Source: CAYFPS01 sp964345075
GTDB lineage: Bacteria; CAIWAD01
Reading direction: 5' to 3'
Assembly (NCBI GenBank): GCA_964345075.1
Contig: CAYFPS010000017.1
Location: 1 to 63,819 of the forward strand
Length of the DNA stretch: 63,819 nt
Under the pieces are notes generated by a model. It worked only from the letters and a program-made list of their open reading frames with translations, was not told the DNA's origin and ran no database searches. Shown here in pieces: positions 8,605-16,780 of the stretch; the first letter of the stretch is position 1; each line of letters begins with the position of its first letter. The position numbers and the translations under genes are program-made.

Positions 8605-9964
8605 GTGTGTGACAGAAGGGCTGCCGCCTTCGGCGGCGGCCCTTTTGCTTTTCCTCCTGCAGCTGGGCGCTACTTCCAGCCTGCATGCCTCCGAGTATCC
8701 CGCCTTTCAGGATCTGGTTGACGCCACGGAAAAGAACGGACTGCTGATGCCGGAAGCCGGCACCTACAGCGGCCCGGTGATCCTGGACAAACCGATCACC
8801 ATCGATGGTCAGGGCCGTGTTACAATTGATGGCGGCGGTAAAGGTTCTGTCATCTACATGGAGACCGATGGTGCTACGATCAAGGGTCTGACTCTGATCA
8901 ACTCGGGGAGCTCGCACAACGATATCGACTCCGGTGTGCAGATTCGCGGGCACTTCAATGTGGTCAAGGACTGTGTTATCGAGAACTGCCTTTTCGGTGT
9001 GGATCTGCAGCAGTCCGAGCACTGCATCGTTCGCCGTAATCACATCTCCAGCCAGGATTTTGAACTGGGCCAGCGGGGCGATGCCGTCCGGCTCTGGTAT
9101 AGCTTTGAAAACAAGATCGAAGAGAATGTGATCGTCGACAGCCGTGACATGGTGGTCTGGTACTCGGCTGACAATGTGATCCGTGGCAATCAGGGAACGG
9201 GCTGCCGCTATTCGCTGCACTTCATGTACTCGCGCTACAACGAGGTTCTGGATAACTCGTATACGAACAATGCAGTAGGCATCTTTCTGATGTACTCGGA
9301 CGGCATTGTAGTGCGGAACAATCTTGTAACACACGCCGCTGGGCCAACCGGAGTTGGCATTGGATTCAAGGAAACTTCGGATCTGATCATTGAAGGTAAT
9401 CAGGTGCTCTACTGCGCCAGCGGCCTCTACATTGATGTATCACCCTTTCAGCCGGAAACGGTCAATCACTTCGAAAACAACCTGATCGCCTACAATGGTG
9501 TAGGCGCGCGCTTTCTCAATCACTGGCACGACAACGAATTCATCACCAACCAGTTTGTCGGCAATCTGACGCAGGTTGCCGTAGGTGGTGGTGGAACCGC
9601 TGAGGATCATGTCTGGGAAGGCAATTACTGGAGCGATTACGAGGGCTTCGATCAGGATGGTGATGGTGTGGGTGATACGCCCTTTGAACTTCACTCCTGG
9701 GCCGATCGCATCTGGGAAGACACTGCCTGGGCGCAGTTTTTCAAAGGATCGCCGCTGCTTGAAGTGATCGACTTCCTTAGCAGACTGGCTCCCTTCAGCG
9801 AGCCCCGTGTTCTCTTGCGCGACGAAAGACCGCAGAAGAATCCGCAGATGCTTCAGCAGATGGAAGATGCAGGAACTGAGGGGCGTGATCGTCTGCTCAA
9901 GCTGCTTGAGGAGCAGTCCGCTCCTGCCCGGATTGAAGACGATGAAGATCGTCCGCGCTTCTGA
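8594..9964 (+). CDS. nosD: NosD copper-center maturation protein
   Basis: Periplasmic right-handed beta-helix protein that works with the NosFY transporter to supply sulfur for CuZ assembly. The product has a signal peptide (hydrophobic core ALLLFLLQL, likely cleavage after LHA), then many short repeats such as IEGNQVLY, VIRGNQ and EVLDNSYTNNAVGIFLMYS, typical of the CASH/NosD fold. It ends with a conserved GNYWSDYEGFDQDGDGVGD block. The start is uncertain: GTG at 8594 has AAGGA unusually close, GTG at 8609 is possible, and TTG at 8645 is least likely. Its start overlaps the end of nosB. A terminator-like hairpin (8618-8646) lies inside the signal-peptide coding region. Confidence 0.93.
   Translation: MTHKCVTEGLPPSAAALLLFLLQLGATSSLHASEYPAFQDLVDATEKNGLLMPEAGTYSGPVILDKPITIDGQGRVTIDGGGKGSVIYMETDGATIKGLTLINSGSSHNDIDSGVQIRGHFNVVKDCVIENCLFGVDLQQSEHCIVRRNHISSQDFELGQRGDAVRLWYSFENKIEENVIVDSRDMVVWYSADNVIRGNQGTGCRYSLHFMYSRYNEVLDNSYTNNAVGIFLMYSDGIVVRNNLVTHAAGPTGVGIGFKETSDLIIEGNQVLYCASGLYIDVSPFQPETVNHFENNLIAYNGVGARFLNHWHDNEFITNQFVGNLTQVAVGGGGTAEDHVWEGNYWSDYEGFDQDGDGVGDTPFELHSWADRIWEDTAWAQFFKGSPLLEVIDFLSRLAPFSEPRVLLRDERPQKNPQMLQQMEDAGTEGRDRLLKLLEEQSAPARIEDDEDRPRF
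8618..8646 (+). terminator. Terminator-like hairpin inside the nosB/nosD junction
   Basis: Bases 8618-8628 pair with 8632-8642 (11-bp stem, one G-T wobble, three-base loop TTC), followed by TTTTGCTTTT. This is the form of an intrinsic terminator, yet it lies in the first codons of nosD within a continuous operon. It may reduce transcription into the maturation genes, or only reflect a GC-rich signal peptide. Confidence 0.6.
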
Positions 9965-9987
9965 TGGTGGAAGGGAAAGGAACAACC

Positions 9988-10773
9988 GTGGATCAAAATC
10001 GTCGCGGCTTCTTGAAGAGTCTGGGCTTTGGCGCAGGCATCATGGGTGCTGCCTTTCTGGGCGCGCTGCCTGTGCTGAAGGGCTGGGTTCGCCGCTTGCG
10101 GCCGCCGGGCGCGTTGCTGGAAGACGAGTTTCTGGCCAGCTGCATCAAGTGCGGTCAATGTCTGCAGGTTTGTCCGGTTGAAGCCATCAAGCTGGCCGAT
10201 CTTCGTGATGGCTTTGGAGTCGGCACGCCTTTTATTGACCCACGCCAGCAGGCTTGTGATTTCTCCTGTGATGGACTGCAATGTGTGCTGGCCTGCCCAA
10301 CAGGCGCACTGACGCACAAGATCAGCTATTCGCACGAAGCCGAAATGGCAGTGGCTGAAGTTGTATCACCGGATCGCTGCCTGGCCGCGCAGGGCAAGCC
10401 CTTCAGCGGACTTGCTCGCGGTGAGGGCTTTGCCGGCAAACTGCGCTTCAGTGAAATCGACCGCTGGAATGCGATTCCACTTGGCGAGAAGAGTTTTGAG
10501 CGTGAGCGCTGTGATCTCTGCGTACATGTCTGTCCAATTCAGGAGCGAATCGCCCAGTGTGAAGCGGGTACACCGCCATCGGGTAATCCCTACCAGTGTC
10601 CGCCCAGTCCGGCCATTCGCATGAAAGAGCTTGAGGGCGGCACAAATCCGCTGGCCGCACTACCGGAAGTGCTGGACGGCTGCGTGGGCTGTGGTGTCTG
10701 CGAGATGGTCTGTCCAGTTGATCCCCCTGCCATTCGCATGGTAGGACGGCCCGGCTGGGGGAGGACGCTCTGA
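9988..10773 (+). CDS. nosG: NosG/NapG-like periplasmic ferredoxin
   Basis: A four-cluster iron-sulfur protein predicted to pass electrons from the NosH membrane subunit toward the nos cytochromes. A twin-arginine signal (RRGFLKSLGF) lies at the very N-terminus if translation starts at the GTG at 9988, which has AAAGGA six bases upstream; an ATG at 9964 overlapping nosD adds eight residues. Four cysteine clusters are visible: CIKCGQCLQVCP, CDFSCDGLQCVLACP, CDLCVHVCP and CVGCGVCEMVCP. The stop overlaps the start of nosH. The Tat signal here contrasts with the Sec signal of NosZ, as is usual in clade II systems. Confidence 0.9.
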   Translation: MDQNRRGFLKSLGFGAGIMGAAFLGALPVLKGWVRRLRPPGALLEDEFLASCIKCGQCLQVCPVEAIKLADLRDGFGVGTPFIDPRQQACDFSCDGLQCVLACPTGALTHKISYSHEAEMAVAEVVSPDRCLAAQGKPFSGLARGEGFAGKLRFSEIDRWNAIPLGEKSFERERCDLCVHVCPIQERIAQCEAGTPPSGNPYQCPPSPAIRMKELEGGTNPLAALPEVLDGCVGCGVCEMVCPVDPPAIRMVGRPGWGRTL

Positions 10774-11741
10774 TGGCAATCAAGGACTCCCTGCGCATTC
10801 TCTTTGGCGGCAGCCCCGTAAAGCCTGACCCCTCCGAGTGGTCCGCTGAGGCAGCCGTGATACACAAGGAACAGGCTGGCCGGCGTACACGTGATGAGAT
10901 TGAGCACATCCGTGCCGAGCGGGAAAAGCGTGCACGCGCGCCAAAGAAGTGGCGACGCCGACGCTGGGCCGTTCTGGCAGTTGTCAACCTGCTCTTTGTC
11001 GCTTCCTTCCAGCTGGATGTTCAGCTGGTTGAAGGCGCTTTGACAGGATCGCGCTTTGTCGGTTTTCACATGGCGGATCTGAACAGCGCCCTGCAGGTCA
11101 TGCTGGCCTTCAAGCATGTGCTGATCAACCTGCTGATCGGCACGGTTACGGTCGGTCTCTTCTGGTGGCTGATGGGTGGGCGAAGTTTCTGCAGCTGGAT
11201 CTGTCCCTATCACCTGATTGCCGAATGGGTCGAAATGCTTCACCTCAAGCTGCGCGAAAAGGGGCTGGCGCTGGATGTCCGGTTCGACCGGCGGACACGA
11301 ACTGTGCTGTGGCTGATCTTTGCGCTGTTGGCCTTCGTGACGGGATACACAGTCTATGAGACCATTTCGCCGACGGGCGTTTTAAGCCGCGCCCTCATCT
11401 ACGGACCGGGCGTTGCCCTTGTCTGGGTTGGCCTCATCCTGCTTTTCGAGCTCTTTGTATCACGGCGCGCCTGGTGCCGCTACGCCTGTCCGATCGGCCT
11501 TACCTACGGGCTGGTTGGTGCCAGCTCGCCAATGAAAGTGCGCTACGAACTTTCAAAGTGCTTTCACGATGGCGCCTGTCGCAAGGTTTGTCTGGTACCC
11601 CACGTGCTGGAGGTGACCAAGGCCGGCAGGGCCCTGAGCCCCTTCGTTGATCTGGGAGCCGATTGCACACGCTGTGGTCGCTGTGTAGATGTCTGCCCGA
11701 CAGACGCGCTGACCTACAAATGGAAAGGAACGTCCTCGTGA
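10773..11741 (+). CDS. nosH: NosH/NapH-like membrane ferredoxin
   Basis: Membrane iron-sulfur protein of the NapH/NosR-C type, thought to take electrons from menaquinol. A charged N-terminal segment (1-63) precedes four hydrophobic helices (about 65-85, 110-135, 178-198, 205-230). CSWICP and CRYACP are the two Cx3CP motifs typical of the family. The C-terminus carries ferredoxin-type cysteine groups, including CFHDGACRKVC and CTRCGRCVDVCP. It overlaps nosG by one base and nosF by four. With NosG it forms the quinol-to-periplasm branch that clade II operons use in place of NosR. Confidence 0.9.
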   Translation: MAIKDSLRILFGGSPVKPDPSEWSAEAAVIHKEQAGRRTRDEIEHIRAEREKRARAPKKWRRRRWAVLAVVNLLFVASFQLDVQLVEGALTGSRFVGFHMADLNSALQVMLAFKHVLINLLIGTVTVGLFWWLMGGRSFCSWICPYHLIAEWVEMLHLKLREKGLALDVRFDRRTRTVLWLIFALLAFVTGYTVYETISPTGVLSRALIYGPGVALVWVGLILLFELFVSRRAWCRYACPIGLTYGLVGASSPMKVRYELSKCFHDGACRKVCLVPHVLEVTKAGRALSPFVDLGADCTRCGRCVDVCPTDALTYKWKGTSS

Positions 11742-12592
11742 TACGTTTTGAGCAGGTTCGCAAGACCTTCCGCAAGACAACCGTGCTTCGAGGCATTGAT
11801 CTTGCCCTGAGCAAGGGAGATCGTATTGCCCTCGTTGGCTCAAACGGCGCAGGTAAAACCACTCTTGTCCGCTGCTTGCTCGGTCAGTATGGCTGTGAGG
11901 GCAAGGTCAGGATCAATGATCTGGACCCGCGACAGCACCGGACGGAAGTCCTGCAAAAAGTGGGCTTCGTTCCCCAGCTGCCTCCACCCCTGAAGATTAC
12001 TGTTGAACAGCTTGTGCAGCTGTCAGCGGACCTTTGTGGAAGCGATCCGCAAAAGATGTATGACGTTGCCGAGTCTCTTGGTTTGCGGACACAGGAAGTC
12101 AAGAACCGCGTTTTCATGCGCCTCTCCGGCGGTGAAAAGCAGAAGCTGCTGATCGGCATCGCGCTGGGCCGTGACACGGAATTGCTCGTGCTTGATGAGC
12201 CGGCTGCCAACCTGGATCCGGAGGCCCGTCAGGTTTTTTTCAACCTGCTGAGCGAGCGACTGGAATCCACTACCATGATCATCTCCAGTCATCGGCTGGA
12301 CGAAGTTGCACCGTTGGTCAATCGAGTGGTAGAGCTGGACACAGGCCGCGTCGTGCTGGATGATCAAGTGGACGAGGGTGGCTCCCTGTCGGCCCGGCTT
12401 AACTGTGTGATCCGGCTGACTGCACATAGTGAAGCCTTCGGCAAGGCTATTGCCAACTGGGGCTTCAAGGAGCAGGACGGCGCCTGGCAGGGAACCATCG
12501 CAGGCCCTGACAGACTGCGCTTTCTGGGAGTGATGTCCCGCTACAGCGGACTCTTGGCGGATATCGAGATCAAGGAGAATCGTCATGCGTGA
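11738..12592 (+). CDS. nosF: NosF ATP-binding subunit
   Basis: Cytoplasmic ATPase of the NosFY transporter, which exports a sulfur species used by NosD for CuZ building. 284 residues. Walker A is GSNGAGKTT, the signature LSGGEKQK, Walker B LLVLDEP, and the switch histidine is in IISSHRLDE. I place the start at the GTG at 11738, overlapping the nosH stop with AAAGGAA upstream; ATG at 11720 is an alternative. The start codon itself lies inside a GTGATAC word. About 70 residues follow the ATPase domain and presumably contact NosD or NosY. Confidence 0.93.
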   Translation: MIRFEQVRKTFRKTTVLRGIDLALSKGDRIALVGSNGAGKTTLVRCLLGQYGCEGKVRINDLDPRQHRTEVLQKVGFVPQLPPPLKITVEQLVQLSADLCGSDPQKMYDVAESLGLRTQEVKNRVFMRLSGGEKQKLLIGIALGRDTELLVLDEPAANLDPEARQVFFNLLSERLESTTMIISSHRLDEVAPLVNRVVELDTGRVVLDDQVDEGGSLSARLNCVIRLTAHSEAFGKAIANWGFKEQDGAWQGTIAGPDRLRFLGVMSRYSGLLADIEIKENRHA

Positions 12593-13139
12593 TACAAAGA
12601 GCATCGGTCAGCTATTGCTGCTGCTGGGCCTTCTCTGGCTGAGTGCACTGTCCTGTGGACCACGCGACAATACCGGGCCGGAAGAGCCGCACTGGGATCG
12701 CGAAATCTGTGAGCGCTGCCGCATGGCGGTCAGCGATCATTCCTATTCCGCCCAGATACGCGGAAACCCGCCGGAAAAGCGGACACAGATTTACTGGTTC
12801 GATGATATTGGCTGCGCCGTGCTCTGGCTTGACGAGCAGGACTGGAAGGATGATCCGCGCACGGAAATGTGGGTGACGGATTGTGTCACCGGCGAGTGGA
12901 TTGATGCCTATACCTGCGCCTGGCTGCCCGGACACATTACACCCATGGACTTCCAGCTGGGTGCTCGGGCCAGTGGGATGGTAGCGGCTGGAGAAGAAGT
13001 TCTCGATTACAACGCCGCTGTGGCACACATTCAAGTGCGTATCGTCGAAAAGAAGAAGAAGAAAGAATCCTGCTGTGACGAAAAGCCGCCTTTCATGAAG
13101 AAGGCTGAAGATGAGGCTGGAAAGGATGGCGCACGATGA
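12585..13139 (+). CDS. nosL: NosL copper chaperone lipoprotein
   Basis: Outer or inner membrane lipoprotein that hands Cu(I) to the NosZ maturation machinery. The lipobox LSALSC places the lipid on Cys24. The copper-binding pattern CERCRM (Cys42, Cys45, Met47) and the WFDDIGCAVLWLDEQ block are typical of NosL. The C-terminus is unusually charged, with a run of lysines, then SCCDEKPPFM; the vicinal Cys pair there could be an extra metal site. It overlaps nosF by eight bases and nosY by four, so it is translationally coupled. Its second codon region contains a GTGATACA word. Confidence 0.92.
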   Translation: MRDTKSIGQLLLLLGLLWLSALSCGPRDNTGPEEPHWDREICERCRMAVSDHSYSAQIRGNPPEKRTQIYWFDDIGCAVLWLDEQDWKDDPRTEMWVTDCVTGEWIDAYTCAWLPGHITPMDFQLGARASGMVAAGEEVLDYNAAVAHIQVRIVEKKKKKESCCDEKPPFMKKAEDEAGKDGAR

Positions 13140-13963
13140 AACACCTTTTGCGCATGGCTCGTGCCGATGTCGCTGAGAGCCTGCGATCCCGCTGGTTCAT
13201 GGTGTATACAATTGTCTTTGGCGGTGTGATGATGGGTCTCTTTGTCACGGGCCTTACCGAATCACGCATCATGGGCTTTACAGGTCTGTCACGCCTGCTG
13301 GTCACTTATCTGCAGATCACCATGGCCATTCTGCCCATCTTCATGCTGATCACGACCGTGCGATCGGTCGTTGGTGATCGCGAAGCGGGTGTCTTCGAGT
13401 ACATGCTTTCGCTTCCACTGGGCCTTGCGGCCTGGTATTGGGGAAAGCTGGTTGGCCGCTTCGTGGTAGTCTTCCTGCCTGTGTTCGGGGCAATGGTCCT
13501 GGGTCTTCTCTTTGGCGCTGCGAAAGGTGTTGCCATTCCCTGGCTTCAGGTCTTCACGTATACGGGCCTGCTGGCAGCCTTGATTGCCTGTTTCCTGGGG
13601 ATCGGCATGCTGGTTTCCACCATTGCCCGCTCGACGGATGTAGCACAGGGCGCGGCCTTTCTGCTTTGGCTGGGTCTGCTGCTTTTCCTTGATCTGATTC
13701 TGCTGGGAGCGATGATTCGGGAAGGCATTGCCGCCGAGAGTGCCGTGACCATTGCGCTGGCCAATCCGCTGCAGGCCTTTCGCACAGCGGCCATGCTATT
13801 GTTTGATCCGCAGCTCGTGCTGCTTGGACCCTCAGCCTATGTGATTCTTGATCACTTTGGCCACACGGGCTATCTGGTCTGGGCTTTTGCCTATCCGACT
13901 CTGCTTGGCCTGGGCTGTGCCTGGCTCGGCTACTGGGCTTTCAAACGCGGAGATCTGTCATAG
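13136..13963 (+). CDS. nosY: NosY membrane permease
   Basis: Six-helix permease partner of NosF. 275 residues, strongly hydrophobic, with the ABC-2 type feature VVGDREAGVFEYMLSLPL between the second and third helices. It is the last gene of the operon. The stop is followed by the GATCACA tandem repeat and an assembly gap, so any further nos gene between here and the convergent nosD paralog could be missing from the assembly. Confidence 0.93.
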   Translation: MKHLLRMARADVAESLRSRWFMVYTIVFGGVMMGLFVTGLTESRIMGFTGLSRLLVTYLQITMAILPIFMLITTVRSVVGDREAGVFEYMLSLPLGLAAWYWGKLVGRFVVVFLPVFGAMVLGLLFGAAKGVAIPWLQVFTYTGLLAALIACFLGIGMLVSTIARSTDVAQGAAFLLWLGLLLFLDLILLGAMIREGIAAESAVTIALANPLQAFRTAAMLLFDPQLVLLGPSAYVILDHFGHTGYLVWAFAYPTLLGLGCAWLGYWAFKRGDLS

Positions 13964-13983
13964 GGGATAGCGAATAGCTGATA

Positions 13984-14025
13984 GATCACAGATCACAGAT
14001 CACAGATCACAGATCACAGATCATA
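13984..14025. repeat. Six tandem copies of a 7-bp unit (GATCACA)
   Basis: Five exact GATCACA units and one GATCATA follow in phase immediately after nosY. An N-filled gap starts 24 bases later, so the array or neighbouring repeats probably caused the assembly break. The true copy number cannot be known from this assembly. Confidence 0.95.
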
Positions 14026-14048
14026 ATGGGGGAGCGCTTGTTCCCCCA

Positions 14049-14065
14049 NNNNNNNNNNNNNNNNN
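14049..14065. other. Assembly gap (17 N)
   Basis: Seventeen unknown bases between nosY and the convergent nosD paralog. The size is probably a placeholder, so distance and content between the two genes are unknown. Confidence 0.99.
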
Positions 14066-14148
14066 TTGCTTGAAGGCCATGAGCTGGTGCGGAGGAGTGT
14101 GTACACAGTCTCTTCTCGCTGTGATAGAGGACTGCCCGGTGACTGCAC

Positions 14149-15357
14149 TTACTCTGGAAAGCGATCCTTCATTGAAGGTGTTGCATCTTCAAGCAGAAGC
14201 GGCGGATCGCTAAACATCACCAGCTGGTCCACCAGATCAAGCAGACTAAGCAGTGGGGTTCCGCGGAAGAAGCGAATCATGTCGCGGTCCATCCACAGCC
14301 GGTCACTGTAGAGATTCAGCCGGTAGGGCACATCGCCTTTTCCATCGCCATTCTGATCAAAGCCCTGATAATTGTCCCAGCAATTGCCTTCCCATCTGTT
14401 CTGATTCGCCGCGTCCGGATGGCTGACGACCACATCACTGAAGTTTCCCTTGAACTGATTGGCAAGAAATTCGTGACCACCGCGATCACCATAGAGGTAG
14501 ATGGCGGCGTCGTTGTATGCAAAGAGATTTTCCCTGACATAAAGCACATCTTCAGGAAAGATTGGAGCGTTTGCCGTGATACCGATAGCGCAATCCATCA
14601 GCACATTTTTCAGGATGCTGGTTTCGGAGCTGCCTTTGACGGCAATTGCGCTGCCGCGACGCCTATCCTGATGCTGAATCGTGTTTTCTTGTATCACAAG
14701 CTCGTTACTGTAAATGCCCACAATCCCGTGTTCGTTCTCTGTAAACTCATTTCCTTCGATCACGCAGCCCGGCGAGAAAATCAGTTCTATGCCCATGCGG
14801 CACTGTTCGACACGATTACTCGTGAAATAGTTATCCGGCGAATTGGTAAAGACAACATCGCGCGTGCCTGTAACACGGTTATTGCTGATCTGGTTCAGTG
14901 TTCCATTCCAAAGGCGGATTCCGTCACCACGAAGAGAGCCATCCAGATCCAGCCCGGCAATGCTGTTGCCGGTGATACGGCAGTTGTTTGCAGCGCTCAG
15001 ATGGATGCCGAAGAGACAGTCCTGAATCGTGCAGTTCTCAACACGAACATTGTCGCCACTCAGCAGAATGCCAGCATCAACTTTATCATGCGACCGGCCT
15101 GAGCTGATAATCTTGATGTTTTGTATCACGGCATTATCGGTCAATACACTGATGACTGTGCCAGAAGAATCCCCATCCAGCGTTACCTGATCCATCCCAT
15201 CCAGCACAATGGCGTGCCTGATCTCGAGATTGCCCGTATAAACACCAGGTGGAGGTGTGAGGGTGCCGCCTTCAGGAGTCAGATCCAGCAGGAGTTGCAG
15301 TCCTGCAGCATGAAGGGCTGTTTGCATGAGCAGGGTCAGTGCGATCGGCAGTTTCAT
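14149..15357 (-). CDS. Second NosD-like beta-helix protein
   Basis: A 402-residue secreted right-handed beta-helix protein of the NosD/CASH type on the opposite strand to the nos operon. The signal peptide ends near ALHAAG. Repeats include VENCTIQDCLFGIHLS, ITGNSIAG and IEGNEFTENEHGIVGIYS. The end (GNCWDNYQGFDQNGDGKGDVPYRL, then RFFRGTPLLSLLDLVDQLVMFSDPP) closely parallels the end of the operon's NosD, so it is a paralog rather than an unrelated pectate-lyase-like protein. It may assist NosZ maturation or act on another metalloprotein. It contains several TGTATCAC/GTGATAC words. Confidence 0.85.
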   Translation of the reverse strand: MKLPIALTLLMQTALHAAGLQLLLDLTPEGGTLTPPPGVYTGNLEIRHAIVLDGMDQVTLDGDSSGTVISVLTDNAVIQNIKIISSGRSHDKVDAGILLSGDNVRVENCTIQDCLFGIHLSAANNCRITGNSIAGLDLDGSLRGDGIRLWNGTLNQISNNRVTGTRDVVFTNSPDNYFTSNRVEQCRMGIELIFSPGCVIEGNEFTENEHGIVGIYSNELVIQENTIQHQDRRRGSAIAVKGSSETSILKNVLMDCAIGITANAPIFPEDVLYVRENLFAYNDAAIYLYGDRGGHEFLANQFKGNFSDVVVSHPDAANQNRWEGNCWDNYQGFDQNGDGKGDVPYRLNLYSDRLWMDRDMIRFFRGTPLLSLLDLVDQLVMFSDPPLLLEDATPSMKDRFPE

Positions 15358-15655
15358 TGTGGGTCCAGATTGATGAAGAGAAAGGTCGGGATTATTGGGC
15401 TAATTGGGGTGGTTCCGGGGTGGTGCCAGGGTGGTGCCAGGGTCAACAAAGCTGAAAACGATGTTGTGTCAAGCAAGCTGGACGGTTTCGCAAAGTGCAA
15501 TCGGGAACTCGATCGGGAACAGCGTTTTCAGATTTGTCAGGGTAGCTTGACGATTTGAGCAACCGCAATCGGGAACTCTGTCGGGACCTCAATCGGGACA
15601 ACAAAGCGGCGCCAGACAAGGCCTGCCGCCGCTTTACATCCGCTATCGGCTTGCT
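15358..15655. repeat. Intergenic region with two kinds of short tandem repeats
   Basis: 15407-15443 holds three units of an 11-bp repeat (GGGTGGTGCCA type). 15500-15523 holds two units and 15568-15603 three units of a 12-bp repeat (TCGGGAACTCNN type). The 12-bp type recurs at 45793-45816. No gene is visible; this is the region upstream of the nosD paralog and downstream of the porin. Confidence 0.8.
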
Positions 15656-16654
15656 CTAGAAATAACCCTGGAACATGATCTGCAATGCGCTCGCACCATC
15701 CATGTCTGATGAGACATAGTTGACCATGATCTTGGATTCCCAGGTGTTCTTGACCGGCAGGAAGAAGTTCAGACCAAGGGTCAGGTCCGCACGGTCCTTG
15801 CCGTCATCGCTCACATCAAGGCTCTCGTATTTGATCGCTGGCTGCAACCATGACTTTGCGCGCCAGAGTGCGTGGGCCATGATGTTTGTCCCGTCGCTTC
15901 CGGCATGATCGGGATCGTCACGATCCAGCCAATCTGCTCCAAGTGTGAATGGCCCTTTCTGGAGAAGGGCCGATCCGCCCACCACGGCGATGCCTTCCTG
16001 ATCCAGACCGGCTGCCGTTGTATCGCTGGTGCTGACAGCACCACCATAGGCCCAGACCGACAGTCCCTTTGCGGGCTTGAATTTCAACCAGCCGGCAAGC
16101 GTCAGGTCCACCCCCTGTGCCGGATCGCCGGTGTCGTTTGCCTTGTTCGGCCCCGGATTGAAGATTCCCGCTCGCAGCTCGGTCTTCATTGAACCCAGTG
16201 CCCGGCTTTGGAACATTACGCCCGTGTTACGTTCAAAAACCAGCGTTTGCTGACCGAAGCCTCGCTTCACAAAGTCCAGCTTGAATCCGGCTGTATTGAA
16301 TTCACGCCCAACTGGTGTCTTGAACTTTCCTGTGAGAAAACGATGCCCGCCAGGCAGCTTGAAGCCCAGCACGGCATCCTTGATCAAGGCAGGTGTGTCA
16401 CCATCCTTGTCAACCTGATTTGCTCCCGCGCCCAGAATGAGGCGGTTGAAATCCAGATGCAGATCGTAATCGACCCACTCATTTAATGTGCCCTTTGTGC
16501 GAATGCGCACCCGGTCAAAGCCAAACGCAGGGCCATCATTGTTTTCAGCCAGCGTGGTCACACTTTGAATGAAACCATGCAGCTGCACCTCGGCACGTGC
16601 TGTCAACGGCAGCAGGGCTGCCAGCAGCAGAACAAGTCCTGTCCACTTACGCAT
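15656..16654 (-). CDS. OprO/OprP-type outer-membrane porin
   Basis: A 332-residue beta-barrel protein with a signal peptide cleaved after ARA (near residue 21). It consists of alternating amphipathic strands and ends in an aromatic residue (QIMFQGYF), the usual outer-membrane assembly signal. The N-terminal part (FDRVRIRTKGTLNEWVDYDLHLDFN and KDAVLGFKLPGGHRFLTGKFKTPVG) is typical of phosphate-selective porins. The substrate cannot be inferred. The ATG at 16654 has AAAGGA upstream; the in-frame extension further upstream is not supported. It is divergent from pyrC with about 125 bases between, which should hold both promoters. Confidence 0.85.
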   Translation of the reverse strand: MRKWTGLVLLLAALLPLTARAEVQLHGFIQSVTTLAENNDGPAFGFDRVRIRTKGTLNEWVDYDLHLDFNRLILGAGANQVDKDGDTPALIKDAVLGFKLPGGHRFLTGKFKTPVGREFNTAGFKLDFVKRGFGQQTLVFERNTGVMFQSRALGSMKTELRAGIFNPGPNKANDTGDPAQGVDLTLAGWLKFKPAKGLSVWAYGGAVSTSDTTAAGLDQEGIAVVGGSALLQKGPFTLGADWLDRDDPDHAGSDGTNIMAHALWRAKSWLQPAIKYESLDVSDDGKDRADLTLGLNFFLPVKNTWESKIMVNYVSSDMDGASALQIMFQGYF

Positions 16655-16780
16655 GTAAATTCCTTTCCCCCGGCCCTTCGGGTATCGGTTATCAATTGGA
16701 CGAACTTCACTTAGCCGCTGCGACAATCTTCCATCCCGCTGCTGGAGTGGTACCTTGCAGGGAATCAAACGAGGATTGCC

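Noticed and set aside
11720..11737. ATG at 11720 as the nosF start
   Set aside because: Possible, but the GTG at 11738 overlaps the nosH stop and has AAAGGAA at proper distance; homologous proteins begin near IRFEQV.
13984..14025. Heptamer repeat considered as a CRISPR array
   Set aside because: Units are 7 bp, directly adjacent and without spacers; no cas genes.
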